Under the pieces are notes generated by a model. That model was not told the origin of the DNA. It was given only the letters and a program-made list of their open reading frames with translations, and did not search any database. From positions 44,652 to 108,651 of the forward strand of contig DULG01000026.1 of the NCBI GenBank assembly GCA_012840485.1: 64,000 bases of DNA, written 5' to 3'. This document shows positions 10,110-17,728 of this stretch, piece by piece; positions within the stretch are counted from its first letter, which is position 1; each line of letters begins with the position of its first letter. Both the position numbers and the translations under genes were made by a program. Source of the stretch: Clostridia bacterium. Lineage in GTDB: Bacteria; Bacillota; Thermoanaerobacteria; Thermoanaerobacterales; Thermoanaerobacteraceae.

Positions 10110-10601
10110 ATGGGAGAAAATGGGAAAGTATTAATTAAAGATTTAGAAAAAAAAGATAAAAGTATATTTTCTATATGGTTACAGGATATTAATGTAGTTA
10201 AATTTTTAATTGATTTATTTAAAGTATCTAGAGAGAAAGATAATGTTTTAAATATACCTTTTGGGAAGAATAGAAAAATGTTTGTGTTGGAAACAAAAGA
10301 AGGCGTGAAATTAGGATTTTGTATGTTATACGATATTGATTGGCAGCAAAAGAGAAGCAGTATGTACATTTACATTGAAAAGAAAAAAGATTTAGGGATA
10401 GAAACTGCTCAAGAAATAATTCATTCTCTATTAAAGAGAACTGCGTTAAAGTATAATTTGAAAGATATTGAGGTTCATACAAAAGATGATGTATTTCTCA
10501 AATGTCTCAGAGAAATAGAACATTTTAAGAAAGAAGAAGATGGATATAGTTTTCACATAGCTTTGGATGAAATAAAAATTCCCGCCAATATGGCCCAATG
10601 A
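10110..10601 (+). CDS. hypothetical protein with GNAT-like pattern
   Basis: 163 residues, soluble, no signal peptide. The order of a strand-rich N-terminal half (KMFVLETKEGVKLGFCMLYDID, SSMYIYIEKKKDLG) and a helix followed by a strand (AQEIIHSLLKRTALKYNLKDIEVHT) recalls a GNAT acetyltransferase fold, but a clear acetyl-CoA loop (Q/RxxGxG/A) is missing, so activity is doubtful. GTG 10098 is in frame but overlaps the AGGTGG ribosome binding site; ATG 10110 is better spaced. It precedes pgsA by about 60 bp. Confidence 0.6.
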   Translation: MGENGKVLIKDLEKKDKSIFSIWLQDINVVKFLIDLFKVSREKDNVLNIPFGKNRKMFVLETKEGVKLGFCMLYDIDWQQKRSSMYIYIEKKKDLGIETAQEIIHSLLKRTALKYNLKDIEVHTKDDVFLKCLREIEHFKKEEDGYSFHIALDEIKIPANMAQ

Positions 10602-10664
10602 GGCCTTTTATTTTTTGACTTTTTGTATTATAATTTTAATAAATTTGGCAAGAGGAGTGTTTAC

Positions 10665-11171
10665 ATGAATATACCGAACTCCCTCACTTTTATTAGGTTT
10701 TTACTTATCCCTTTTTTTGTGTACACTTATTTTTATATGGCTAAGGGTAATATCTATGCTGCGATGGTATTTATTTTATCAGGTGTTACTGATATTTTAG
10801 ATGGATATATTGCTAGACGTTACAATCAAGTCACAAAAATAGGCACTTTGCTCGATCCGCTTGCAGATAAGTTGATGATATTAACAGTGTTAACTAGTTT
10901 ATGGATAAAAGGTTTAATTCCCTTTTTTATTATTGCTATCTTGATGATTAAGGAATTAGCGATGATAATAGGGGCTGGGATACTTTATAAAAAGCAAAGA
11001 ATTGCTATACCCGCGAATAATTATGGAAAGGCTGCTACCCTTTTCTTCTATGTGGCTGTAATTTTTTCAATTTTTGAGTGGCCTTATGCAAATTTTTTGA
11101 TGATTTTTGCTTTATCTCTGGCTATTTTAGCTTTTTTCATATATGCTCACGAATTTTATAAAAGAAAATAA
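10665..11171 (+). CDS. pgsA: CDP-alcohol phosphatidyltransferase (PgsA-like)
   Basis: 168 residues from the chosen start. It probably makes phosphatidylglycerol phosphate from CDP-diacylglycerol and glycerol 3-phosphate in the membrane. The full family motif D-x2-DG-x2-AR-x8-G-x3-D-x3-D is present in the stretch from DILDGYIARR to GTLLDPLADK, and MNIPNSLTFIRFLLIPFFV is the typical PgsA N-terminus. Start ATG 10665 has AAGAGGAG upstream; the longer frame back to 10623 has no binding site. Several copies of this family may exist in the genome (another lies at 29708), so the exact head group is inferred. Confidence 0.82.
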   Translation: MNIPNSLTFIRFLLIPFFVYTYFYMAKGNIYAAMVFILSGVTDILDGYIARRYNQVTKIGTLLDPLADKLMILTVLTSLWIKGLIPFFIIAILMIKELAMIIGAGILYKKQRIAIPANNYGKAATLFFYVAVIFSIFEWPYANFLMIFALSLAILAFFIYAHEFYKRK

Positions 11172-11235
11172 AAAATTAAACTTTTTATTATAAAAAGACG
11201 ATATAAAAAAGTAGGATATTTATTCAGGGGGAGAT

Positions 11236-11582
11236 ATGGCTACGAATGCTATGCAGTCAGCAGGCCAAAGTATTGAAAAGCAAAATCAAGCTGTAGAAGA
11301 TACACAAAATGCTTTTAGGGAGTTTGAAACTTTTATAAATGAAATTACAAAGATGATAATATAAATTCTCTTATGAAGGCTATGGAAGAAAAGAAAAATG
11401 AGATTGTGATATCTATGGGAAGTATTTCTGCAATTTCAGAAAAGACAGCAGCTTCTACTGAAGAAGTAAGTGCTTTTGCAGAAGAGCAACTTTCAGCTGT
11501 AGAAAATCTTAAAGAGTCGGCTAAAGATTTAGAAGAGGTAGCGATAAAATCAGATGAGGCTGTGAAGATTTTTAAAATTTGA
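11236..11582 (+). pseudogene. remnant of a methyl-accepting chemotaxis protein
   Basis: The first segment (ATG 11236 to TAA 11362) reads MATNAMQSAGQSIEKQNQA and ends EITKMII; the second, in another frame to 11582, contains SISAISEKTAASTEEVSAFA, EQLSAVENL and KDLEEVAIKSDEAVKIF. Together they form the C-terminal helical end of an MCP signalling domain, broken by a 1-base frameshift near 11360. The sensor, membrane and main signalling hairpin regions are absent, so this is a doubly damaged fragment. A GGGGGAG binding site still precedes the ATG. A terminator closes it. Confidence 0.8.
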
Positions 11583-11586
11583 TTAT

Positions 11587-11625
11587 AAAAAGTACTCAGA
11601 GGGTAAATCCTTTGAGTACTTTTTT
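11587..11625 (+). terminator. intrinsic terminator after the MCP remnant
   Basis: 16-bp stem starting AAAAAGTACTCAGAGG (11587-11602) with partner 11609-11624 (one G-U pair), then a T run. Confidence 0.85.
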
Positions 11626-11631
11626 AAGATT

Positions 11632-11659
11632 TTGTTTCTTCTAACATATATGCTAAAAT
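11632..11659 (+). promoter_or_regulatory. probable promoter of the lar operon
   Basis: TTGTTT (11632-11637), 16-bp spacer, TAAAAT (11654-11659), about 45 bp before the larE coding region. Confidence 0.5.
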
Positions 11660-11703
11660 AGTTATACACAGAATTAATCGCTATACCATAGGGGGGTGTT
11701 AGT

Positions 11704-12531
11704 ATAGAAGCGAAAGAAAAGCTTAAGAAATTGAAAGAGTATTTATTGAAACTAGACAGAATATTGGTTGCTTTTTCTGGAGGGGTAGATAGCACTTTTT
11801 TGGCAAAAGTGAGTCATGATGTTTTAGGAGATAAAATGCTAGCTGTGACTCTTACCACTCCAATGCATCCCAAAAGTGAATTAGAGGAAAGTATAAAGTT
11901 ACCAAAAGAAATAGGCTTTCCTCATTTGGCTGTAGAGTTTAATGATATTCTTAAAATAGAAGAGTTTAAAAAAAATCCTTTAAACAGATGCTATATATGT
12001 AAAACTAATTTATTTTCTAGGCTTAAAGATTTAGCCAAAGAAAAGGGCTTTAAATACATTATAGAAGGTACTAATGCGGATGACGTATCTGACTTTAGAC
12101 CTGGAAGAAGAGCATTAAAAGAGCTAGGGATTTTAAGCCCTTTGTTAGAGTGTGGTATAAAGAAAGAAGAGATAAGAATTTTATCTAAAGAGATGAATCT
12201 TCCAACATGGGATAAGCCTTCTTATGCATGCCTTGCTTCAAGGATTCCTTACGGAGAAGAGATAACTTATGATAAGCTTTCTATGGTAGAAATGGCAGAA
12301 GAGAATTTGAGAGACTTAGGCTTTATAGGAATTAGAGTAAGATATCATGGAGATGTTGCAAGGATTGAGCTTCCAAAGGAGCAGATGGAGAGAATTTTTG
12401 AAGAAGGTATAAGGGAAGAAATTGTAAAGAGAATTAAAAATGCTGGCTTTAAGTATGTAGCACTGGATTTAGAAGGATACAGAACTGGCAGTTTAAATGA
12501 ACCTCATGTGAAGGTGGTAAAAAATGTATAA
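11704..12531 (+). CDS. larE: LarE, sacrificial sulfur insertase for the nickel-pincer cofactor
   Basis: LarE activates pyridinium-3,5-bis-carboxylate mononucleotide with ATP and donates sulfur to it during synthesis of the nickel-pincer nucleotide used by lactate racemase. Visible: PP-loop ATPase motif AFSGGVDSTFLAKV near residue 25, NRCYICKTNLF, EGTNADD, and PSYACLASRIPYG. CYICK and YACLA place several Cys as in the PP-loop relatives. The start is a problem: the frame opens after a TAG at 11689, GGGGGGTG lies at 11691-11698, and the only sensibly spaced codon is ATA at 11704; the first standard start (TTG 11731) lies 32 bases from that site and would cut conserved N-terminal residues. It overlaps larB by 8 bp. 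Confidence 0.88.
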   Translation: MEAKEKLKKLKEYLLKLDRILVAFSGGVDSTFLAKVSHDVLGDKMLAVTLTTPMHPKSELEESIKLPKEIGFPHLAVEFNDILKIEEFKKNPLNRCYICKTNLFSRLKDLAKEKGFKYIIEGTNADDVSDFRPGRRALKELGILSPLLECGIKKEEIRILSKEMNLPTWDKPSYACLASRIPYGEEITYDKLSMVEMAEENLRDLGFIGIRVRYHGDVARIELPKEQMERIFEEGIREEIVKRIKNAGFKYVALDLEGYRTGSLNEPHVKVVKNV

Positions 12532-13285
12532 TGAAAGGATATTAGAGGTTTTGATGAATTTTAAGCAAGATAAAATATCTAAAGAAGAAGCGTTAAAAGC
12601 ATTAAAGAAACTTCCTTATGAGGATTTAGGATTTGCTAAAATTGATTATCATAGAGAAGTAAGGAAGGGATTTCCTGAGGTAATTTTTTGCGAAGGTAAG
12701 ACTCCGGAGCAGGTTAAAGAGATAGCCTTGAATATGCATAAAAATGGAAGTGACGTTTTAGGGACAAGAGCATCAAAAGATCATTTTAAAGCAGTGAAAG
12801 AAGTAGTAGATAAAGCGGTATATTATAAAGAGGCTCGCATAATTTCTATTAAAAATACACCAGTGAAAAAGACAAAAGGCATAATTGGGGTAGTAGCTGC
12901 AGGGACTTCTGATTTACCTATTGCGGAAGAAGCGGCTGTTACTGCAGAACTTATGGGAAACAGTGTAAAAAGGTTTTATGATGTAGGGGTTGCAGGACTA
13001 CATAGGCTTTTAGATAAATTAGATGAAATTAGGCAATGCCGAGTGCTAATTGCAGTTGCTGGAATGGAAGGAGCCCTTCCTACTGTTTTAGGAGGATTGG
13101 TAAGTGTTCCTATAATTGCAGTACCTACAAGTGTAGGATATGGTACTAATTTTCATGGTTTGTCAGCCCTTTTAGCAATGCTTAATTCCTGTTCCAGTGG
13201 AGTAAGTGTTGTAAATATTGACAATGGTTTTGGGGCGGCTTATTCGGCAACTTTAATAAATAAAATAGGGGAGGAATCAAAATGA
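12524..13285 (+). CDS. larB: LarB, nickel-pincer cofactor biosynthesis carboxylase
   Basis: 253 residues. LarB carboxylates nicotinic acid adenine dinucleotide and releases AMP, the first step of the nickel-pincer nucleotide pathway. The C-terminal half is PurE-like: VVAAGTSDLPIAEEAAVTAE, DVGVAGLHRLL, VAGMEGALPTVLGGLV and PTSVGYGTNFHGLSALLAML are the family signatures. Length is normal. It overlaps larE by 8 bp and larC1 by 4 bp, so larEBC are one translationally coupled operon. Confidence 0.92.
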   Translation: MYNERILEVLMNFKQDKISKEEALKALKKLPYEDLGFAKIDYHREVRKGFPEVIFCEGKTPEQVKEIALNMHKNGSDVLGTRASKDHFKAVKEVVDKAVYYKEARIISIKNTPVKKTKGIIGVVAAGTSDLPIAEEAAVTAELMGNSVKRFYDVGVAGLHRLLDKLDEIRQCRVLIAVAGMEGALPTVLGGLVSVPIIAVPTSVGYGTNFHGLSALLAMLNSCSSGVSVVNIDNGFGAAYSATLINKIGEESK

Positions 13286-14022
13286 AAATATTGTATTTTG
13301 ACTGTTTTGCTGGAATTTCTGGAGATATGACTATTGCTTCACTGCTTTATCATGTTGATGAAGAAGAGTTTAAAAAACAGGTCAAGAAAATCGCTTTGGA
13401 TAATTTTGATGTAAAAATAGAGCAGACGCGTAAAAAAAGTATAAATGCTAAGACTTTTAAGGTATTGTATGAGGAGGAGCACCATCACCATCACAGACAT
13501 TTAAAGGATGTTAGAGAAATTATAGAAAAAAGTGATTTAGAAGAAGAAGTCAAGAAAAAGAGTATTGAGATGTTTGAAAAGTTGGCAGAAGCGGAGGCAA
13601 AGGTACACGGAAAAAGTGTGGAAGAAATACATTTTCATGAGGTAGGAGCAGTTGATTCAATTGTAGATATAATAGGGACTGCAATTCTTATACACATGAT
13701 AAAGCCTGATAAAATTGTATCTTCTCCACTTCCTGTAACATCCGGTTTTGTAAAGACACAGCATGGTCTTATGCCTGTTCCCGCACCTGCAACAGCAGAG
13801 CTTTTAAAGGGTATACCTGTTTACAAGAGCGATATAGAAGGAGAAATTGTGACTCCAACTGGAGCTGTTATTATAAAGACTTTGGCGAATGAATTTAGTG
13901 GAGTACCAGATATGACAATACACTCTATAGGTTATGGAGCTGGCAATAAGGAGTTGGAAATACCTAATTTGTTGAGAACATATGTAGGGGAAGAGGAAGT
14001 AAAAAAAAACCTGAGCCGTTGA
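13282..14022 (+). CDS. larC: LarC1, N-terminal part of the nickel insertase LarC
   Basis: 246 residues. LarC inserts nickel into the thiolated pincer nucleotide in a CTP-dependent reaction. The start MKILYFDCFAGISGDM and a His-rich stretch EEHHHHHRHLKDV near residue 69, a likely metal-handling segment, are typical, as is HFHEVGAVDSIVDIIG. The frame ends at TGA 14020-14022 just after a run of nine A (14001-14009). In the -1 frame the same run continues into LarC2 as KPEPLIVLETNIDDM, so a LarC1-C2 fusion by ribosomal frameshifting is likely, as reported for Lactobacillus. Confidence 0.88.
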   Translation: MKILYFDCFAGISGDMTIASLLYHVDEEEFKKQVKKIALDNFDVKIEQTRKKSINAKTFKVLYEEEHHHHHRHLKDVREIIEKSDLEEEVKKKSIEMFEKLAEAEAKVHGKSVEEIHFHEVGAVDSIVDIIGTAILIHMIKPDKIVSSPLPVTSGFVKTQHGLMPVPAPATAELLKGIPVYKSDIEGEIVTPTGAVIIKTLANEFSGVPDMTIHSIGYGAGNKELEIPNLLRTYVGEEEVKKNLSR

Positions 14023-14459
14023 TAGTTTTAGAGACTAATATAGACGACATGAATCCTGAATTTTATCAGTATTTATTTGACAGGCTTTTTGAAAATGGGG
14101 CGTTGGATGTATTTTTGACCCCTATTATTATGAAAAAACAAAGGCCCGGTACACTTTTGAAAGTAATTTGTGAGAAAGAAAAATTTGAAAGGTTGAAGGA
14201 AATAATTTTTAAAGAAACTTCCACTTTTGGGATAAGGTATTATGAAGTTTTAAGGCATAAACTAGATAGGAATTTTGAAAACATTGAAACTTCTTATGGA
14301 AATATAAGGGTGAAAAAGGGATATCTTAATGGTAAGCTTATTAAAGCTTATCCTGAATATGAGGATGTAAAAGCTATTGCACAGATGTCAGGACAGTCAA
14401 TAAGCGATATATATAGAAATGCGATGAAATATATAGAAGAGATGTTTTTCAAATTTTAA
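14019..14459 (+). CDS. larC: LarC2, C-terminal part of the nickel insertase LarC
   Basis: The frame starting at TTG 14019 encodes 146 residues with LETNIDDMNPEFYQYLFDRLF and MKKQRPGTLLKVICE, the conserved C-terminal domain of LarC that binds CTP and nickel. No good ribosome binding site precedes the TTG, and the frame is open upstream through the A9 run, so the domain is probably made mainly as a fusion with LarC1 by -1 slippage at A-AAA-AAC (about 14004-14010). The operon ends in a terminator. No larA lies in the window, so the cofactor serves an enzyme encoded elsewhere. Confidence 0.85.
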   Translation: MIVLETNIDDMNPEFYQYLFDRLFENGALDVFLTPIIMKKQRPGTLLKVICEKEKFERLKEIIFKETSTFGIRYYEVLRHKLDRNFENIETSYGNIRVKKGYLNGKLIKAYPEYEDVKAIAQMSGQSISDIYRNAMKYIEEMFFKF

Positions 14460-14486
14460 AAGCGGGAATTATTTCCCCGCTTTTAA
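14458..14486. terminator. bidirectional terminator
   Basis: Stem AAAAGCGGG (14458-14466) / CCCGCTTTT (14476-14484) between the convergent lar operon and histidine kinase gene; it overlaps both 3' ends. Confidence 0.8.
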
Positions 14487-15827
14487 AGTTAAGTAAAAAG
14501 TTGTTCCTACACCTTCTTGACTTTGTATACCGTATTTACTGCCGTGGAGTGTCAATATCTCTTTTACTATTGCAAGGCCAAGTCCTGTACCCGATTTATT
14601 CCCTTTATAATATCTATCAAAAATATGTTCTAAGTCTTTTTGAGGTATACCACATCCAGTGTCTGATATCTTGATTAACACTTCACTGCCTTGAAGTTGT
14701 GACGTTATAGTTAGGACTCCACCATTTTCCATACTCGCTATAGCATTGCTTATTATATTTATAATTGCCCTTTTTATCATTTCTCTATCTGCTATCACTT
14801 TGAGTTTTAGATTTTCAAGCTTTACTTCAATGTTTTTTTCTAAAATTTGAATTTCAAATATGTCCAATGTCTCAAATATTAGTTTTTCTAAATCGATGTT
14901 TTCTTCTTTTATTTCTACCATTCCCGATTGAAGTTTAGAAAGTTGCAGCACGTCATCAACTAATTTGGACATTCTCTCAGTTTCTTTAATCACTGTGTTT
15001 AAATATTTTTCTCTTTTTTCTTTGTCTTCTCCATAGTAGTCCAAAAGCATTTCAGAGTATCCTCTTATGAGACCCAAGGGAGTTTTTAAATCATGGCTTA
15101 TATTTGCGATTAAATCTTTTCTAAATTTATCTGTAATAGACAATTGTTTTACCATGGTATTCATAGACTTTGCTAGGTCTCCCAATTCGTCGTCTTCTCT
15201 GTAGTTTATTTTGACATTTAAATTTCCTGAAGCTATTTGATGAGCTGCATTTTTTAAAATTTGTATAGGGCGGGTAAATTTCTTGGACATGGAAATTGAT
15301 ATGAATAAAATTGCGACTATTGTCAACGCAAAAATCCACCAGAAGACCTCTTTAAAAAGGTTAACAGAGTCATTTATAGCAGCCATAGGTAAGCTCATTA
15401 TTAAAGTAGCTGGTTTGCCATTGTATAAAAAGGGCTTTACAATTGAGAGGTATTCTATGTGTAAAAAAGGATGTTCATATTTTACAACTTTAACAGTGCC
15501 TGTAGGGTGCAAAAGTGCTTCAGGAATTCCTAACCCTCTCATCCCATGACTCCTATTGTTTCCAGCAATTACTATATTGTTTTCTGTTATTGCTATAACG
15601 CGCGCATTGGATTTGTCAATAAGTTCACTTATGAGCATTTCATTGTTATTATTTATGGCTTGTACTATTTGTTCACTATAATTTTTAAGTTGATTTATTT
15701 TGTAATATTCATAGATTTTATTGATAAAAACTACTTGCGTAAGCCAGAACATACCAAGTATTATTATTCCTACTGAAAGATAAGATATAAAAAGTTTTTT
15801 TCTAATGCCTTTCAAGTTATTCACCAT
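14469..15827 (-). CDS. sensor histidine kinase (HAMP-HisKA-HATPase)
   Basis: 452 residues. Layout: transmembrane helix near 13-33, an extracellular region to about 165, a second transmembrane helix near 165-185, a HAMP linker (KKFTRPIQILKNAAHQIASGNL), a HisKA domain with the phospho-accepting His in SHDLKTPLG near residue 245, then the ATPase with NIISNAIASM (N box), DTGCGIPQKD (G1) and GTGLGLAIVKEIL (G2). It pairs with the response regulator gene, which it overlaps by 11 bp. The neighbouring DUF2680 secreted-protein genes are likely targets. Stimulus unknown; an envelope signal is plausible from the extracellular domain. Confidence 0.9.
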   Translation of the reverse strand: MVNNLKGIRKKLFISYLSVGIIILGMFWLTQVVFINKIYEYYKINQLKNYSEQIVQAINNNNEMLISELIDKSNARVIAITENNIVIAGNNRSHGMRGLGIPEALLHPTGTVKVVKYEHPFLHIEYLSIVKPFLYNGKPATLIMSLPMAAINDSVNLFKEVFWWIFALTIVAILFISISMSKKFTRPIQILKNAAHQIASGNLNVKINYREDDELGDLAKSMNTMVKQLSITDKFRKDLIANISHDLKTPLGLIRGYSEMLLDYYGEDKEKREKYLNTVIKETERMSKLVDDVLQLSKLQSGMVEIKEENIDLEKLIFETLDIFEIQILEKNIEVKLENLKLKVIADREMIKRAIINIISNAIASMENGGVLTITSQLQGSEVLIKISDTGCGIPQKDLEHIFDRYYKGNKSGTGLGLAIVKEILTLHGSKYGIQSQEGVGTTFYLTLKAGK

Positions 15828-16494
15828 CCAATTTATAACCTATTCCCCAAACAGTTTTTATAAGACTTCGCTTTTCTCCCAGTTTTTCTCGCAACTGTTT
15901 TATATGGGTGTCCACTGTCCTTAAGTCTCCATAAAAATCATATCCCCATACCTCATTGAGGCACTTTTCACGGGATACGACCTTTCCTTTATTATCCACT
16001 AAAAGCTTTAAAAGGTCAAATTCCTTTGGAGTGAGGTCAATTTTTTCTCCATCTACAGTAACTTCACGAGAATGCACATCTATAGAAATTCCTTTGTATT
16101 CTGTCTTTCCATCATCTTCTTGTTGAGCGCCATATGTCCTTGATAAAATTGCTTTAACGCGTGCTATTACCTCTTTGGGACTAAAGGGCTTTACCACATA
16201 GTCATCTGCTCCTAATTCGAATCCCAAAAGTTTGTCGTATTCTTCACCTCTTGCTGTTATCATCATCACAGGGACTTTTGATTTTTCTCTGATTGTCTTT
16301 AAAAGGCTCCAGCCACTTATGTCTGGAAGCATTATGTCCAAAAGGATTATACTTATATCTTTATTATTATTAAAAAGTTCAAGACCTATTTTTCCATTTT
16401 CTGCTATTAACACCTGATACTCATTGTTTTCTAAATAAGTTTTTAATATATCTCTCATTCCTTCTTCATCTTCAATCACTAAAACTTTATGCAT
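15817..16494 (-). CDS. OmpR/PhoB-family response regulator
   Basis: 225 residues: receiver domain with phospho-acceptor Asp near 53 (LLDIMLPD), the acidic pocket EDEE at 8-11, Lys in VVKPFSPKE, then a winged-helix DNA-binding domain (DLTPKEFDLLKLLVDN, DLRTVDTHIKQLREKLG). The start is ATG 16494 with AGGAGGTG upstream. It overlaps the kinase gene. OmpR-family regulators bind direct repeats spaced 10-11 bp; such repeats are visible in front of the divergent DUF2680 gene at 16561 and again at 17605, which argues that this regulator controls both. Confidence 0.92.
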   Translation of the reverse strand: MHKVLVIEDEEGMRDILKTYLENNEYQVLIAENGKIGLELFNNNKDISIILLDIMLPDISGWSLLKTIREKSKVPVMMITARGEEYDKLLGFELGADDYVVKPFSPKEVIARVKAILSRTYGAQQEDDGKTEYKGISIDVHSREVTVDGEKIDLTPKEFDLLKLLVDNKGKVVSREKCLNEVWGYDFYGDLRTVDTHIKQLREKLGEKRSLIKTVWGIGYKLDGE

Positions 16495-16560
16495 GAAAAC
16501 ACACCTCCTAATTTTAGTTTACTTATTTTTCGGCAAGTTTACAATATTTTAAATTAAACT

Positions 16561-16616
16561 TTCACACTTTCCTCACAAATTATAAAAAATTATGTCAAAC
16601 TTTAGGGATATTATAA
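16561..16616 (+). promoter_or_regulatory. candidate response-regulator operator and promoter, copy 1
   Basis: TTCACA (16561) and CTCACA (16572) are 11 bp apart. TCAAAC (16595) and TATTAT (16609-16614) follow at exactly the distances seen in the second promoter at 17638-17680. The layout fits an activator binding tandem direct repeats upstream of a promoter with a poor -35. Binding by the adjacent regulator is inference. Confidence 0.55.
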
Positions 16617-16654
16617 AAATGAAACCCGATAAATTAAAAAGGAGGTGTTGAAAA

Positions 16655-17548
16655 ATGAAAAGAAGTAAGTGGCTTATAGCTCTAGCGGTGGTATTAGCAT
16701 TAGCAATTCCTTTGACAGTTTTTGCAGCAAATACCAATTCGCCAGTTGTAAACAGCATAAAAGGCTTTTTGGGGATTGACACATCAAAACTTACACCAGA
16801 GCAAAAGCAAATAATTACTGATTACAACAAAAAAATTGCTGACCTTGAGAAAGAGTTTATAAACAAACTCTTATCAGAAGGGCTTATAACGGAGCAGCAG
16901 GCGGACAATATAATCAAAAATATTGACAGCAAAGTTTCAAAAGCAAATCAAGACAATGTTCCCTTCTTCATTGGTGGCGGAAGAGGATTTGACAAAGGAT
17001 ATTTTGGAATAGGCCCAATTGATACTTCAAAGCTTACAGAACAACAAAAAGCAGCTTTGACAGAAATATACAAACAAATGGCGTCACTTCAGAAGGATAT
17101 AGTAAACAAATTGGTATCTGAAGGATTATTGACTCAAGACCAAGCAAACAAAATCACAAGTGCGATAGATAATGCAATAGCTAATGCTGATAAAAAAGGC
17201 TATGCTATGTTCGGTGGCAACGATGGATTAGGGTTTATTTTGAGAGGTGTTGATCCATCTAAATTGACAGACCAGCAAAAGAATGAGTTAATCAATTATT
17301 ACAAACAAATGGCACAATTGCAAAAACAATTAGTTGATAAATTTGTAAGCTTTGGAGTTATTACTCAGGACCAAGGAAATACGATTAAAAATAGAATTGA
17401 TACAATGGTAAAAAATATGGAACAAAACGGATTGCCTCAAGGATTTTTCAAACATTTTGAAGGAAAAAGAGGAGATTTTAAAGGTAAATGGCATAAATGG
17501 AATGAACAAACCAATACTGCTCCTCAAGGATATAACAATTCACTTTAA
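16655..17548 (+). CDS. secreted protein with three DUF2680-like repeats
   Basis: 297 residues with a signal peptide (MKRSKWLIALAVVLALAIPLTVFAA, cleavage after AxA-like VFAA). The mature part carries three repeats of about 75-80 residues, each beginning DTSKLT or DPSKLT, followed by an EQKxxI/L-xxYxKxxAxLxKxxxxKLxSEGLIT pattern and D/EQAxxI; Gly-rich spacers lie between. This is the DUF2680 pattern, of unknown function, found in secreted proteins of Clostridia. GGAGGTG precedes the ATG. It is divergent from the two-component system and ends in a terminator. No enzymatic residues are evident; a role at the cell surface is inference. Confidence 0.75.
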   Translation: MKRSKWLIALAVVLALAIPLTVFAANTNSPVVNSIKGFLGIDTSKLTPEQKQIITDYNKKIADLEKEFINKLLSEGLITEQQADNIIKNIDSKVSKANQDNVPFFIGGGRGFDKGYFGIGPIDTSKLTEQQKAALTEIYKQMASLQKDIVNKLVSEGLLTQDQANKITSAIDNAIANADKKGYAMFGGNDGLGFILRGVDPSKLTDQQKNELINYYKQMAQLQKQLVDKFVSFGVITQDQGNTIKNRIDTMVKNMEQNGLPQGFFKHFEGKRGDFKGKWHKWNEQTNTAPQGYNNSL

Positions 17549-17560
17549 CTGATATAATTT

Positions 17561-17585
17561 AGGATGGCTAAATGCCATCCTTTTT
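17561..17585 (+). terminator. intrinsic terminator
   Basis: Perfect stem AGGATGGC / GCCATCCT with loop TAAAT and a following T5 run. Confidence 0.85.
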
Positions 17586-17604
17586 AAGTTTTACAAAAAA
17601 GAGT

Positions 17605-17680
17605 TTCACACTATTTTGTAAGAAAACTCACACATACTTCACAAATTCAATATAGGAACATCAAACTAAAGGGTTATTAT
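17605..17680 (+). promoter_or_regulatory. candidate response-regulator operator and promoter, copy 2
   Basis: TTCACA (17605), CTCACA (17627) and TTCACA (17638) lie on one 11-bp grid (22 and 11 bp apart). TCAAAC (17661) and TATTAT (17675-17680) follow with the same spacing as upstream of 16655 (23 and 37 bp from the last repeat). Confidence 0.55.
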
Positions 17681-17728
17681 ATAAGTGTAGCAAATAAAAA
17701 AACAAAATTTAAAAAGGAGTGGTTTTAA

